From Strix aluco (Eukaryota; Chordata; Aves; Strigiformes; Strigidae), in NCBI RefSeq assembly GCF_031877795.1, contig NC_133940.1, positions 9,983,985 to 10,047,984 of the forward strand: DNA of 64,000 bases. The letters run 5' to 3'. Below, piece after piece: positions 11,461-24,000 of the stretch. Position numbers and translations under genes: made by a program. The notes beneath the pieces were generated by a model that searched no databases, was not told where the DNA came from, and was given only the letters and a program-made list of their open reading frames with translations. Each line of letters opens with the position of its first letter. Position 1 is the stretch's first letter.

Positions 11461-12499
11461 GTAAAACATATGAATCCCAAACCCACACACAGTATTCATT
11501 TGATCAGTGTCATACACAGCAAATTGACTCCTTTAAGCCTACTTTCTATCACCACTTAAACATGCTCCCCACAACACTGCAACAGAAACCCAAGCTGTTA
11601 CTAATGTACTACAATAACCCTTTCATAGCCTTCAAGAAAATGCGGATAAATCAGTAACTCTGAAATTATTTTTCTGAATATCTGCACAGTTCTTTTTACA
11701 TTGACTAAATTAGCTTAAAACGCCCTAAAACGTGTCAGCCAAGTTCATACTTTAAAACAAAATTAGACTTTAGGGAAACATTAACAGCCTGGCAGTATCT
11801 AACCTGAAACACCCATACAGTCCATATGAGCAAATGCAAGTAGTGAGAATAATCTGATCCAAAGGCACCCCTCACGTTTCCTCACAGTACTGCTAGCTCA
11901 AACAGCTCTTACCATCCCCAGTTTCCCAGCTGGTCCCTCCTGCCAGGCCCTGGACCAACACAACTGTTCCTGAGACCATACCATCAACTGGGTCAGGAAA
12001 GAGATCTAGCTTAGAGAAAAAAACAAAACAAAACAAGGTATTTTGCCAGGTTACTTTTCAGACAGTTGGCTTCCCTGCCCTCGTGCACAGCACAGCCCCT
12101 GAGCGGTTCCGAAGGAGAGCTCGAGGCAGAGGAAATACCTTAATTCTGCAGAGGTGGGTATGCAAGAGCACCTATGAGCAAATGGCAATGTGGCAAGGGT
12201 ATGTGTTGACCCATAGTAGCAGAAAGAGTTTATCATGCAGGGAAAAGCATTTACCGGAGTCACTTGGAGAAGTTTATACAAGAGGTTTAAATAGATTTTC
12301 AACAGACAGGACTAGTTTCTTCATCTTGCTCTGCACAAAATTAAGTGGAGAGCAGAGATGATCAGAGGCGCTGCTGCTCACACAAATATCGCAATAAAAG
12401 GGCCTTTCGAAGCTAATGCTCCCAGCGCCGCTACTTCACGCTGCGTGTTTTGAGGTGGGGATAAAGAAAACCGCAAGCCAACCCCCAGCTCCATGGGCG

Positions 12500-13480
12500 C
12501 AACTGCCGAGAGGCCGCGGTGCCTCTGCTCAGCGGGGGGGGGGGTGCCCGCGCCCCGGCGGGATCAGCAGGCACCGCCGGCCGGCCGGAGCCCCGCGGTC
12601 AGGGCCCCGAGAGGCGCTGGCGGCGGGAGCTGCGGACGGAGGCAGAGGCAGGGCCCGACGCGCTCTCCCGCCCCGGCAGCGCGGCGCCCGGCAGCCGCCC
12701 CCCGGCACCCCCGGGCCCTGCGGCCGCACGCCGGCCGGGTCCGGAAACGCCCCGGGCCCAGCGACCCGCGGCGCCCACCGCGCGGGCCAGGGGAGGCGGC
12801 GGTGGGGGGGACACTCGTCCGGCCGAACCTGCCGCCGCCCCGGCAGCCGGAGGGGAGGGCCGGCCCGCCCGAGCCGAGCCCGACCCCCGCCAGCCCGTCC
12901 CGGCAGGGCCGCGGGCTCCGGGCAGCCCCACCGGAGCTACGGGGAACCGCTCCACCCCCCTCCTCGGTGCCCCGGCGGGCGCGGGCCAGGCCCGGCCGGC
13001 ACGGCGGGGAGCGGCAGCCCTCCGGCCGCGGCCGCTTCCCGGCACCGGAGCCCCCAGCGCCCTCCGACAGCCGCGGCTGCTTCCCCCGAAGGAGCGGGGC
13101 ACCGAGCCCAGCCGCGCGCCCCACCCCGGGAGCGCCTCCCGCAGCGGCGGACGCCCTCCGCCGGCAGCGCCCCGCTCCCACAGGCCGCAGCGGGCCGGCT
13201 CCCCTTACCCCTCCGGCCGCGGCCGCCTGTCGCCGCGCGCCCTTCCCGCCGCCACCCCGGGGCGGAGCGCGGCGCAGGCTGGGCAGCGGCGCGGGGACCC
13301 GCCTCTGGGGCGCGGCCCGGCACCGCCCGCTCCTCCCGCCTACCGGAGCTGAGCTGGCGGCGGCGGCGGCCGGGCCCGGCTGCCCGGCTCGACCCCAGAG
13401 AGGGGGGCGCTGCACCCACGGGGGGCCATTTTGTGGCGGCCAGGCCCCGGGAACAGGGCGGCCCAGGGCGGGGTGGCCGG
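12500..13480 (-). promoter_or_regulatory. CpG island, likely promoter of the AKAP17B-like gene
   Basis: Nearly 1 kb of very GC- and CpG-rich sequence stands between AT-rich flanks. The long overlapping open frames in it on both strands are products of base composition. At 13427-13436 there is a GGCCATTTTG motif of the YY1 type, often placed at transcription starts. On the minus strand a donor-like CAGCTCCG followed by GTAGGC lies at 13342-13344, and another G-GTAAGG at about 13203-13208. Either could end a non-coding first exon running towards the AKAP17B-like exons. No plus-strand gene begins here; SLC25A43 has its own island at 20 kb. Confidence 0.55.
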
Positions 13481-16400
13481 GTGGTGTTTGGGGATTTCAC
13501 GCGTGTTTTTGAGGAACGATTCGCAAAGCGGGGCTGGGCCGAGCCCCAGGAGGTGCTGGCGGCTCTCCGGGCCGTGTCTTCCCGCCCGGTGGCTTCTTGC
13601 CCTGCTCTCGCCCCTGAGAGCCCCCACTGCAGAGGCCTGTGGCCATCCTGCATGCCCGCCCTCGGCTGGTGCCCGCCAGCTGCCCGGCATCTTAGGCCTG
13701 TGGCCGTCGTGTGTGTGCGTTGTATTAAAAAACCCTCAAAGCGAACAGAGTTACTTCCTCAGAAGTTGCCGCGCTTAGGCAGTGCAAAGGCGTAGTCAGG
13801 GGTGTGATGCAATACCATGTTTTTTCTTTGTCCTTTAGCAAAGGCGGCTCATCCACCACTGCTTCGTCTGAGCGTTGTGCATGTGAGGATTCGTACCAGC
13901 TTTTCCCTGGTTTAGTACCAGCTTGTACGTGTTGAACCAGTGGAAACGTGGTGCCGGCGTCTCTTAGTACCGTATGGCAGTCAGCTCCCCGCGGCGGAGC
14001 AGCTCCCAAGGGTGTCAGCGCCTCACCAGCACGCTGTTGAAGGTAAATGTCCACACTTCCCAGCACTTGCTTGTTCTTTAAGATCTCCAAGGGAATTCAA
14101 TTTAGGGCAGTCATTCACTCAAACACTCCCTCAGTTTTCAGTGATTTTTTTTGTCTCTTGCGATCTTCCAAACACAACTGTAAAACATGGTACATTCATA
14201 TCCGTTGTCCTCCTTCTTAAAAACAGACACCTTATTTCTTCCCTTGTGCTAGTACAGTTGTAACTACGACGGTTAATGATGGTAGGACGCACACAAGCCT
14301 AGGGCTGCAGGCAGAGGCGTGTACCAAGCACTTCTCTCAGATGGTGTAATTGCTATGTGTGCAGTTACACAACCTGAGAACAATGGTTACAGGTATATTT
14401 AGTGCCAGAGTCTGTTTCTGTTGCAACTTTGCCAAAAAGCATGTCTTCATTTTCTCACTATACAAGTTGATATAATAAAGATACTAACTTTACCTACAAC
14501 CATTTTCTGGGTCTAGTTGCCTTCTCCACAGGTGTTGGTTCTCCTTGCATTAGGAAGGTTTTCTAGGAGTTTATTATACACTGACATTTGTTTGCATTTT
14601 TCTTTATCTTAAAAGATAAAATTGTGTTTTGATGGTACAAAAGGTTACATTTCAAAGATTCTGTCTCTAAATTACGTGACTTTATCCTTCCTTACCCAAA
14701 CAGGCAAACTGGAATTTGAGCTCAATTTACAGCTGCAGGGTTATTGTATTCATCTACTCCGTACCTGCTGCTTTTCCAAAGATGCAATAAGTTCAGAAAC
14801 TTTAATCTTTAACTTGTAAATAAAAAGTTTAATGTAGCCATACAAAGCTATTTTTTTCAAGATCTGCGAGTGAGGTACAGAAATAAGAGACAGGAAGATA
14901 TACTCCTACTAATTTAGGAGACAATGCTGTTAATATTTTCTTTTTTCCTATTATGAGGAATTATACAAAAAGTACATTTCCATTTTCTAATTTCATTGGC
15001 AATTATTTTGTAATAATGAAGTGACAATTAATAGAGTTTAAATTTTCTTTTATATTGAACACTGTTAAACTCTGCCACAAATATCTGTAATTTTCTTGTT
15101 GCCAGCACAGTGGTTTTGAGGCTTTTGATTTCATTTTCTTAGGCTTGTGACTGGCATAAGAATGCTGTCTTCTTTTTTAAGCACAATGTGTTCCAACCCA
15201 ACCAGAGGTACTAACTGACAAATAAGTAAAAAACTCATATTGTGCCCCCTGGTTGCAGAAAAAAAAAAAACAGTTTCTTACCTGTAATTAAGCAAAGTAC
15301 ATGTAAATACAATCTATTTTGTATTCTGCATTCCAGGGAGCAAACTACTAGAAACTGTGGTCTTTTGCAGTTGTGGAATATCCTGCCTACTAGGATCACA
15401 CATGTTGCTGGAGCAGTATGGTGAGTTACTCTGTGAATGAACCATAAATTGTAACTCTTCTGGCAAAGGAGACAGGGAAAACTGATGTTAAGGCAAACAC
15501 TCTGGCAATGTTCTCATGTTGAGAAGAGGTGCCATGTGATATTAATTAAAAGTGCCACATCCAAAACCGATAAAAGGATGATTCACTTTTACATGGTGGA
15601 TAAAGAAACTGATTCACTTTTACACAGTGAATAATGAAACAATGGAAATCATTGCTACAAAAAATATGGGAGACTGAGCACCTCGCTTCAGAAGTGGATT
15701 TGGTGTTTCTAGAGGCAACAAGAAAATAGGGTTGTTTTGCACATATAATTTTGAGCCAGCATTAGCTATCTTGTTTTGTGCAAAAGATACGTCTGAGACA
15801 TTAGAAAGAGATCGAGTGGCATAATTATCCCACATTTCCCTCTTGCAGAACAGTTACACTTTTCTCTGCAACCTGCAGTTTTCTAGGCTTTATCCCATCT
15901 GTTACCTACCTAGATTGTGCAGACCTCAGATTTGCTCTACTCTTACAAGAACTTCCTTCTTAAAACTGGACAGCAAGGAAAGGTGAAACCCTGCCTGCAC
16001 AAGTCACGTGATGTCTTTGAAAACAAGTTTAGGCAAAACTGGTGCAAAGGACTGTGTAGAGCCAACTTTTATTGATTCTGGGTTTATTCTCATTTAACTA
16101 AAGTGGATTTGAAGTAAATCAACTTTAATGCACGGGAGCATTACACAGAGATTGCAACGTCATAACCTCCTACATTTCAAATGGGTTTGATTTAAAGCCT
16201 GACAACCAGTGCACATAGACAAGCTTTCTCTGGGAGCTTCAGGAACAGGCTGAGGAGGAAGATGGTTGGGAGAAGCTTTGGGCATGAAGCGTGTATAAGT
16301 ACGTGCAAGTAAGAATCTTGGCTATGGTTCTGCTTGTGGTTTGGTAACGTCATTCCAGAAATTATGTCTGGATGTTACATACTGCTCAAGTAATTTAAAA

Positions 16401-16936
16401 GCTAGGTAACTTTCCATATTGAGACTATATATTTCCCTGCCCTTAGGTTTTACAGTCTGTAGGAAAAATCAAACCTCCATCTTGTATTTAATTTTGAAAT
16501 AGAACACCGAGACCTGTTCCAAGGGACAGTAGGAAAATTGCATAGTTTTGTTTCAGAAATAACAATAATACAGCCTTGTTTACTGCAGATGGCTGTCATT
16601 GCAGGTCATGAAACTGATTTGTGACCTGCTGAAATATTCTTTCTCTAGATGCTGATGTGTTCGGTTACTGAGTGAGAAGCAGCTCACCTACACAACCACT
16701 TTCTAGGCAGAAACAACTGAACGACGGGTTGAATACTGCCATCCACTGGCTGGCTGCACAGAAAACTTGTTGACCTTAGAAAGTACCTGGTAGTGTTTTG
16801 GTTTGTGGTTTTTTAACACATTTAACTTCCATGTCAGGATTTTCTAATCAGCCTGTATGATGATGGGTTTAATCTACAACGAGGTTACCTCAGAAATACT
16901 TTGTATATAAGTGGGTGATTTGCTTAGAGGCCATTT

Positions 16937-16971
16937 AAAAAAAAAAAAAAAAAGAAAAAAAAAAGAAAAAA
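16937..16971. repeat. A-rich low-complexity run
   Basis: About 35 nt consist of A with only two interrupting G residues. No LINE body precedes it. Confidence 0.8.
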
Positions 16972-18520
16972 GTTCTCAGTCCAACAGATAAGTTGTGGCT
17001 CTAAAGAAAGTTAGTTTTCCAGAACATAAGCTGTCCAGCCAGAGGAAATAAAATAATTTATACAGAAATTACATAATAAGTTATACAGAATACACAATCC
17101 TTCTTAATATAATTGTTTTATAACATTTCTGAGCTATGCTTAGAATGCCTATCAATGGCACTAATTCTAGCGTGAGCTTTTTGTTATAGACACAGAGATT
17201 GAAGAAGTTTCCTGGTTGCTTCCTTTTTCTGAAGTCTGCTTTACAACCGACAAAGCCAGCTGGCACTGTGAATCGCTCTTAGTATGGAAAGGCAGGCTTG
17301 TGATTAAGTCACAGCAGTGGGAGTGCGAGGTTCTATTTCTGGCTTGGTCACAGACATCCCGGGTTATCATAGGCAAATCTGCTAATTTTCACTGTCAGTC
17401 ATAAGGACAACCCAGCTGCTTGCTGGAGCAGCTTCTCCCACCACCACCAGTGAAGGAATGGACCAAGAGCATGTTGTGCTCTCAGAGTCTCCAGCAAATG
17501 TCCCGGGAAGCAGTGGCAACTGAACACCTCAGAGCAGCGCTAAATTTAGAGCTTTTCTAACTCGTATGTGGGGATAGCATGGGCAGAAAAGTGGGCACTT
17601 TGACAGCTTTGTTCATTCTCCCTCCCTGATCTCACAAGTTTCCTGTGAGATTTTAAACATACTCTTGTTAGGTAATGACATGCCCAAGGAAGACAGTGTC
17701 AGAGTAGAATGGAATTTAATTTAGGAAATGACAGCAAGCTCCAACACCACATTTACTAATAAAACCAGCATGTGATGGATTTCAGTGCTGTGCCTGATTC
17801 TGATGTTAGCCACAACTGTAGTATCTTGAAGAAACTCATTGATAGTGACAAAACTATTTGCAGAGTTAAAAACAAAACCAACACCACCAAAACCAATCCA
17901 GAACTTGATGTTTTCACTGCAGAGGTGTCTGAGGCAAATTTCAAAGATGACATGATTGATTAAAAGGTGTGTAGTAATGCAGGATGATGCCAATGTAGGA
18001 ATGATTAAAGAATTAACTAGTAGCTACTTTAAAGACAGTGTACATTGTTCTTTATTAACTACAACTATGCAATACAAAGTATAAAGAAATACACAGCAAT
18101 CTTCTAGGAAATAAAAGTTATGTTCAGAATAGTTTACAAAGGACTTGACTGCATAAAATATATGTGCAATGAAATTCAGTCTCCAACTGTAATAAAAATA
18201 TATTTTTGTCTGAACAACAAAAGAGACAAAAGGAAATCAGTTCCTTCAGAGGATTCGCATGTTCTGGTTGTTTTTGCAGTGATAGCTTGTGAGATATAGG
18301 AAACTAAGTAGGACATAAACAATACAAACTTGATTGGGCTGGCAGAAATGTTGAGAAGAAGGTGCAATTTAAAGTATTTATTTTTAGTAATCTTAGATCC
18401 TGCTAGTAACATCCATTTTAAAAAAATATTTCTTTTTTTTAATGGCTGGTTTTATTTTGGAAGGCCCCTTTACACAGGAGGAAAAATAACAACAGACAAA
18501 CTCACACCAACCACCATCTT

Positions 18521-19305
18521 CATAGAATCACAGAATCCCAGCTTGGAAGGGACCTCAAGGATCACCTGGCCCAACCTTTCTTGGCAAAAGCACGATCTAG
18601 ACAAGATGGCCCAGCACTGTCCAGCTGAATCTTAGAAGTGTCCAGTGTTGGGGAATCCACCACTTCCCTGGGGAGATTTTCCAGTGGCTGATTGTTCTCA
18701 TTGTGAAAAATTTTCCTCTTGTGTCCAAGTGGAATCTCCCCGGGAGTAACTTGTACGCATTACCCCTCATCTTTTCCATGTGACTCCTTGTGAAAACGGA
18801 GTCTCCACCTGCTTTGTAGCCACCCTTTCAATACTGGAACACAGTGATAAGGTCTCCCCTAAGCCTTCTCTTCCCAAGGCTGAACAAACGCAGTTCTCTC
18901 AGCCTTTTCTCACAGGCCAGGCTCCCAGTCCCCTGATGGTCTTTATGGCCCTTCTCTGGACCCTCTCAGCCTGTCCACAGCTTTTTTGTATAGTGGGGAC
19001 CAAAACTGAGCACAGTATTCCAGGTGTGACCTGAGAAGCGCTGAGTAGAGTGGGATAATCACTTCTTTATCTCTGCTGGTGATGCCCTTGCTGATGCAGC
19101 CCAGCACCCATTGACTTTCTTTGTGGCAGCAGCACCCTGTTCACTCATACTTGAGCTTGTTGCCCACCAGGACCCCCAGGTCCCTTCCACAGAGCTGCTC
19201 CCCAGCCAGGCAGATCCCAGCCTGTGCTGCAATCCTGGATTATGTTTTCCCAGGTGCAAGACCTTACACTTGGCCTTGTTGAACTTTATTGAACTTCTCC
19301 ATGGG
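18521..19305 (-). mobile_element. CR1 LINE, 5'-truncated, minus orientation
   Basis: The element begins on the given strand with CATAGAATCACAGAATCCCA, the reverse complement of the 8-bp terminal repeats at CR1 3' ends, and then GGAAGGGACCTCAAGGATCA. It continues through typical CR1 blocks such as GATAAGGTCTCCCCTAAGCC and CTTACACTTGGCCTTGTTGA. The reverse-transcriptase frame on the minus strand is broken into short pieces. The 5' end is lost at about 19.3 kb. Confidence 0.85.
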
Positions 19306-20069
19306 TTAGATTGTGCTGTGGAGGGCTGAGGTCATCTGTTGATTCATTTTATCAGCCAGAACAAGTACATAAAAACTTGACCAAAAATGAGTAATGGAAA
19401 TGAGAAGACTGGATGGAAAAACCTGTGCTCAGGAAGAATCTTAATCTGAGGTTTATCTTGTGCAGACATGCAAAAAAGGCAAACCCCTAAAAGAAATATC
19501 ACCCTTTTATGGTTAGAAGTCTTTGTTTCCAAGCAGTGTTAATGTATAGGATGTTTATACCCATTTATCCTTGTTTAGAATTTTTCCTTTAAATAGTTAG
19601 GTTTTTCCCCCTCCCTGGTGATTAACCACTTTCTTCCCACCAAGGAGATACATAAATAGTTGAGTTCCTGGCAACTAGAGATGTCTTTTAGCTGTTTTAT
19701 TGATTTGGGAATGGTCTGTTGGACCAGCAGCAGAGCATTCTTGCCAAAGGTGGGCTAAGGGGCATCTTCTTACACTGTTTTATTGGATGCGCTGTAAAAA
19801 GGTACTGAAAGGACTAATTAAAGTTTCAATTTGTTGGTTTTAGTCTTGGTTTTTTAATATTACAAGAAAAAGAGCAGACATCCTGTTTTGGAGCAAATCC
19901 CTGCTACTGCCTTCTTACTCCCCGGTACCTCCTCACTCCAGAGAGCCTGGTCACCACCTGCGCCCCCTTTCCACTTTCTACTCTCCCCTCCCCACGGCTT
20001 TTCCCCCTTTTCTCTGGTAGCGCATCAACAAAGCCTGAACTAATTGACCTCGTAAATCTGTTTGATGAT

Positions 20070-21080
20070 GTTCACGCGCTTTGAGCACCAGGCGGAGGCC
20101 TCGGGCGCAGCGCCCCTCGTCCGGGAGCAGCGCAGCGCGTTTGGCTGGGGGCGCGGGAAGCGTTTGAGCTCTGCCGAGATAGGTTCAGTTTTAAAGACAA
20201 AGGGCGGCGTGCCGAGCGCCCCCAGGTCACTGCTGTGAGGGCTTTTCTCGTGTCACGGCACAGAAATACAAACCACGCAGTACTGTGTGAACTGAACTCC
20301 GAGCAGGAGCAGCGAGCGCTCCGGGCTCCCCGCCCTTGCGCGGACCCGCCGGGGCTGGTCGGCCGGCGGCAGCTCGCGGCGGGGACGTGTGGCAGCGGGC
20401 GGCCTGGGCGCACACCGCACCGCGCCGCCGGCCCGGCCGCGGGGAGCACGGTGCCCCGGGCCGCGCAGAAACGGCGGGGCACGGCGGCATCGGCGGCCGC
20501 TCCGCCCGCCCGGGCACGGCGGGGCGGGGCCGGGGGCGGGGCCCCGTCCCACAGCGCCCCCCGGCGGCCGAGGCGGCACCGCCCCCCGCGCTGGCCGCGC
20601 CCCGCCGGGCCGGGCCGGGCCCAGCCGAGCCGAGCCGAGCCGGGCCGGGCCGGGCCGGGCCGTTCCGCTCCGTTCCCTCCGCCGGGTCGGGCCGGGCCAT
20701 GGCCACCTGGCGGCGGGACGGCCGGGTGACCGCCCTGCAGCGGCTGGGCTGCGCCGGGCTGGCGGGCGCGCTGAGCCTCAGCCTGACGGCGCCGCTGGAG
20801 CTGCTGACGGTGCTGGCGCAGGTGGGCACCTGGCACTGCCGGCGGGGGCTGCGCGGCGCCGGGCACAGCCTCTGCCGCGCCGAGGGCGTGCGGGCCCTCT
20901 GGAAGGGGAACCTCACCGCCTGCCTGCGCCTCTTCCCCTACAGCGCCCTGCAGCTCGCCGCCTCCCGCCGGTAAGCGACCGGCCCCGGCCCCCACCCCCG
21001 GCCCGGCCGGCCGGGGCTCCGCGGGAGGGCTGCGCCCCGGCTCCGGCCGTTGGTGCCCGTCACAGGAGAGGAGGGGGTGG
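20070..21080 (+). promoter_or_regulatory. SLC25A43: CpG island and promoter of SLC25A43
   Basis: About 1 kb of GC- and CpG-dense sequence surrounds the first coding exon (20699-20970). Several GC-box-like GGGGCGGGGC motifs occur at about 20520-20540. There is no convincing TATA box. The transcription start cannot be placed exactly; the open frame continues upstream of the chosen ATG because the leader is GC-rich. Confidence 0.7.
20602..20662 (+). repeat. Pentanucleotide repeat (CGGGC/CGAGC) in the SLC25A43 leader
   Basis: About eleven 5-bp units alternate between CGGGC and CGAGC types, ending 36 nt before the start codon. A 5-bp period shifts frame with each unit, so its variation would affect the leader only. 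Confidence 0.8.
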
Positions 21081-24000
21081 AGGTGGAGAGCTCAGGCCGT
21101 GGGGGCGCTTTCATGTCTCTGTCTCAGCCGATGGCTAGCGGGTGTGTGTCCCCTCTCCCCAGGGCCATGCACCCCGGCTAATAACTTCATTTATTTAGTT
21201 CATTCAGCGCACAGGGCCTGGTGCTACGCCAGCAACTGCTTGTAAAGTCACTGATGTTCTTCAAATGGCGGAGCGTTGATAGTCTGTTAAATCTCCTCTG
21301 CTCAGCCAGATTCCTTTAGAAATGAAGTTGCAGTGCTGCCTACAAATGTGGCTGTGACGTCTGTTCTTCGCAACCCGTTTATTTTATTCATTTATATGCT
21401 CTCAAATATTTATATTGTCTGTATCGATAACAAACTCATGATACAAATCTTTGTTATGCAGCAGTTACGCAAATTTGATCAGTTTTGAAGTTGATATGTG
21501 ACTTTGTTTTAAGATCGTGTTTTCGATAATGGACATTAAACTAAGGGAAGCACTGGAAGGACTGCAGCAGGATCAACACGGAGCAGTGCTGGCTGAGCTC
21601 TGCTGACCTGCACGGTTTCCTACAATTCCCTTTTGTTGCCTTTTAGTATCTTTTAGCCTTTGAAAGGAGTGCCTGACTATTTGCCTGTCCCAGCATGTTT
21701 TGCCACTTCAAAGGCTGGGTTTCTTTCTTCCTTTTTTTTTTTTTTTTTTTTCTCTAATTAAGGTCAGCTGGGTGCATGGTACACACTTGACATTTCCGCC
21801 CAGCTGGGCGATGGGTTATTCCAGTTCGTGGGCTGCGCTGGGTGGGGAGAAACGTGGGCTCAGCCCGCCCTGGCCAATCCGGCCCGCTGCGGCTCTCGCC
21901 CGGGCTGACGCTGTGCAGCCTGCTGCAGTTTGTCCTTCATCTGACTGAGCAAGAGTCATCCTCCCAGCTCCGCCTGCACCTTTCAGGACATGATAGATGA
22001 AGCACCCTAGAACTGGGCAGCTTTGTTGTGTCCTTCTGCTTGTAATGCACACCGTGGTCCAACAAGGGGAGGGATAATGGCAGTGGGAAGGCAGAAACAG
22101 TGATTTAAATGTAATTTAAAGTTCCCAGAAGAGTCAGTGTGTTGCACCAGTATAACCCAGTTGATTTTGAGCAAAATAACTAACTTCATTCTTTGTTCAG
22201 CTTGAAACAGTGTATTCCCTTTGCAAGGCTATAGTTTGTCTCTAGTTTGCACAGGGAATTACAGGTGGAGGTAGGCTACCAGGAAATTAAATAAAGCTAA
22301 ATTTATTAAATAAATTTCTTAAAATGTATTAAATAAAAGAAAATAAATAAAACATATTTCTCGATACCTTATTTGGGGATTTTTTTAATGGATTTTTTAG
22401 TGGGAGAATGGTGTCTATAAAGGCAAGAAACACAAAAAGATAAATATTACAGGGTAACTTAAGAGTAATGCCAGTTGCAGAAGGAGCAGGGCTGAGCACA
22501 GGCAGCAGCCCCAGGAACAGCAGTGCAGGGGGAGCTGGCTGGGGAAGGGGGGGTTGAGCTGACTTTGCACTCCGTCTGCGATGACTGTGCACAGACTCTC
22601 CATGGCAGTTTCAAATGTTATCTGGGTAGCGCCTAGAGACGCCCTCCCCACGCATTTGTGCACACACAGGAAAATCAGGCTGTGTTGCTTTAGGGACTGT
22701 ACAAGACACACAGGAAAAAAGTTTATGCCCTTTTGCTTCTGCTGAGCTAGTCTTTCTGCTCTGGGCTCTCTCCAGGGCAGGAGGCAAGTAGATGCAGGGA
22801 TCTGTCATGCAGTAGAAGGTGCATGCTCATGTGAAAAAACATCAACTGAGCAAGCAATGACTTGTAAATTTTTGCAAATTATTTTCTTCTGGACATGGTA
22901 ACACTGTGTAGATTAAATATAAATCTGCTGTTTAGGCAGTTTAGTTAATTCTTCCAAAATAGAATGTTTACCTCCAGATAAGATTCTCCTCTCAAGTCTT
23001 TTGACTTGCTTCTTGCTGCCTCCATGACGCCTCGCCTTGATGTAGGAGTGCCCTGCGTACACAGTCCTTCTGTGCATCACAGATGCATGAGTTGTAGGTT
23101 AGCCTTGAAAACTATGTGCTTCGGTTTCAAAATTTCAGATTTAGACTTAACCTCCTGAGCATAATAGTGCCTGAACATAAGTCTTCTCTAGCGAGGTATC
23201 CCTGTGGATCTTTCTGTCCCAACATACATAACAGAGGAAGGTTCAGTTGTTCTCAGAAGGCCTGTGATGATGTTATCTATGTATTTCTTCTTACATGTTA
23301 ATTTTGGCTGGGGGATGGGACCAATATCTCTAACTGATGAGTGATGATCAGAGAATTTCTTGCAGACATGTTTTGAGTCATGGTAATTTTCATCCTGTAG
23401 ATGGAAATATAAATGAGGATTCTGTAGTCAAAAATTACTTTAAAAGTCTCTTGCAAAGCAAACAAGTAAATCATTTGAACAATTAGTCTCTGTATCACTG
23501 AAGATTTTTTCATTGTTGAATTGGTGCTCTGGACCTCCAGCACAGTATCACAACTCAAGCTATGCGAGCTTAGTCTGTGCTGGGAACTGTGGTGCAGGTA
23601 GAGCTATGAAAGCTGCCTCTAAAAAAGCTCTTTCAGGTACTGGAAGTATTTTAACTCAGTAACACTAAAATCAAAGCAAATTGCATTTGCAGAGTTATAT
23701 ATTCCAGTCCCTGACATAGTTGTTAACTATAACTTGCATTTCTGCACTTCTGTGCAGCGTGGATTTACCCAAAATTGCTTTGGGCTCTTAGACATGTTGT
23801 TTGGACTCTGCTTGTGTTTGCCTATTCACATGTTCTGTTTCACAGAGGTTCTGATGCTTGTCTGATGTTATATATAGTAAGGTCTTGGATGAAATGCATG
23901 TTAAAGTTTCAATTCCTGCTGCTGAAGGGGCTTGTGGGCAGAAGAAAAATCACATCAAGAATAATCTGCCTTAATTTTTCATGTGTTTTGTTCATACTGT

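Larger units (their letters stand above)
8180..12500. other. Intron or intergenic DNA; no RRM exon found
   Basis: This is where the N-terminal, RRM-encoding exon of the AKAP17B-like gene should lie, between its third-last exon and the CpG island at 12.5 kb. Both strands contain only short open frames without RRM-like sequence. It holds an old CR1-like fragment (10975-11460), a TG/TA microsatellite (9941-9978) and A-rich runs. Confidence 0.5.
13481..20070. other. Intergenic DNA between the CpG island and SLC25A43
   Basis: No exon with family similarity and splice sites was found on either strand. It contains a CR1 copy (18521-19305) and an A-rich run with scattered G (16937-16971). The remaining sequence is AT-rich with no recognisable feature. 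Confidence 0.5.

Noticed and set aside
12416-13795. A 459-codon plus-strand frame and several 230-340-codon frames on both strands
   Set aside because: All lie in a CpG island, overlap each other in most frames, and consist of P, R, G and A. They reflect base composition, with no domain or splice pattern.
13725-14090. 121-codon minus-strand frame considered as the missing N-terminus of the AKAP17B-like gene
   Set aside because: It does not resemble the AKAP17A RRM region and lies upstream of the CpG island.
20072-21138. Long frames on both strands around SLC25A43 exon 1
   Set aside because: Only the frame starting at 20699 continues into carrier exons; the others are shadows in GC-rich DNA.
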